NCBI RefSeq assembly: GCF_001650725.1
Contig: NZ_LXVX01000024.1
Location: 1 to 45,357, forward strand
Direction: 5' to 3'
DNA length: 45,357 bases
Origin: Sphingobium sp. TCM1
GTDB lineage: Bacteria > Pseudomonadota > Alphaproteobacteria > Sphingomonadales > Sphingomonadaceae
The notes under the pieces: model-generated
Told to the model about the DNA's origin: nothing
Databases searched by the model: none
The model's input: only the letters and a program-made list of their open reading frames with translations
Shown here: in pieces, positions 45,243-45,357 of the stretch
Position numbering within the stretch: position 1 is the first letter of the stretch
Layout: each line of letters begins with the position of its first letter
Translations under genes and position numbers: made by a program

Positions 45243-45338
45243 GGGCCAGACCTCTCGCAGGCGGATATCCAGCCTTTCAGCTTGGGTGCGTAAAAATCCA
45301 ATGTTGTGGTTGTGGGGGGTTTATGCCGAGCTGCGGAC

Positions 45339-45357
45339 CTGTCTCTTATACACATCT
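45339..45357. other. Tn5/Nextera mosaic-end adapter at the contig end
   Basis: CTGTCTCTTATACACATCT is identical to the 19-base Tn5 mosaic end used in transposase-based library kits. It sits at the extreme end of the window, so it is leftover sequencing adapter and not genomic DNA. Confidence 0.95.

Overview
The window is about 45 kb of high-GC DNA that looks like an alphaproteobacterial chromosome, most likely a sphingomonad (Sphingobium/Sphingomonas group). I base this on gene content and protein style: an etfB-sucC neighbourhood, an Alph_Pro_TM (TIGR02186) protein beside a TauE exporter, an IorAB-type molybdenum hydroxylase, and GC-rich REP-like intergenic elements. It is one end of a draft contig: the last 19 bases (45339-45357) match the Tn5/Nextera mosaic-end adapter and are not genomic.

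Left part (1-12.5 kb) is mostly housekeeping and envelope genes: the start of etfB, then sucC with a cluster of TTGCAAA boxes upstream, a small lipoprotein, a low-affinity iron permease family protein, nhaA, an NfrB-like glycosyltransferase with a coupled envelope protein, a TauE/TIGR02186 pair, and a reverse-strand operon of a PpiC-like foldase, a HupE/UreJ protein and a TPR-sulfotransferase. Upstream of that operon is an unusual array of GACGC words with an exact 11-base period (11778-11848).

The centre (12.5-27.4 kb) is the metabolic core. A Tat-exported IorAB-type hydroxylase with a MauD-like redoxin faces a forward block: an exported ureohydrolase of the arginase/agmatinase/guanidine hydrolase superfamily, then ureD-ureA-ureB-ureC-ureE-ureF-ureG, then a 1122-residue protein that fuses an NCS1-type permease, a Cys-rich module, a histidine kinase and a receiver, then a LuxR-type response regulator. 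The last genes overlap by 1-4 bases, so the sensor and regulator are tied to urease expression. I read the block as a nitrogen-scavenging system in which a ureohydrolase makes urea, urease splits it, and a transporter-shaped receptor reports a nitrogenous solute. This is the best candidate for an undescribed system in the window.

The next part (27.4-35.5 kb) holds a PLP-dependent dehydratase, a three-gene MacAB-like ABC export operon, and a BigR/SqrR-type persulfide-response locus (ArsR repressor, rhodanese, TauE exporter, divergent persulfide-dioxygenase-like hydrolase) with a palindromic operator between the divergent genes. An MgtC/DUF4010 membrane protein follows.

The right part (35.5-44.1 kb) is accessory. 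It has gene-poor stretches, a TIR-domain gene coupled to a large exported protein of unknown family, a divergent patatin-like phospholipase, an AlpA-like regulator, and a conjugative coupling protein with a ribbon-helix-helix partner but no relaxase or type IV secretion genes in view. This looks like a decayed or partly captured conjugative island carrying a possible defence cassette. The contig ends with an SRPBCC protein and the C-terminal part of a HEPN-like gene.
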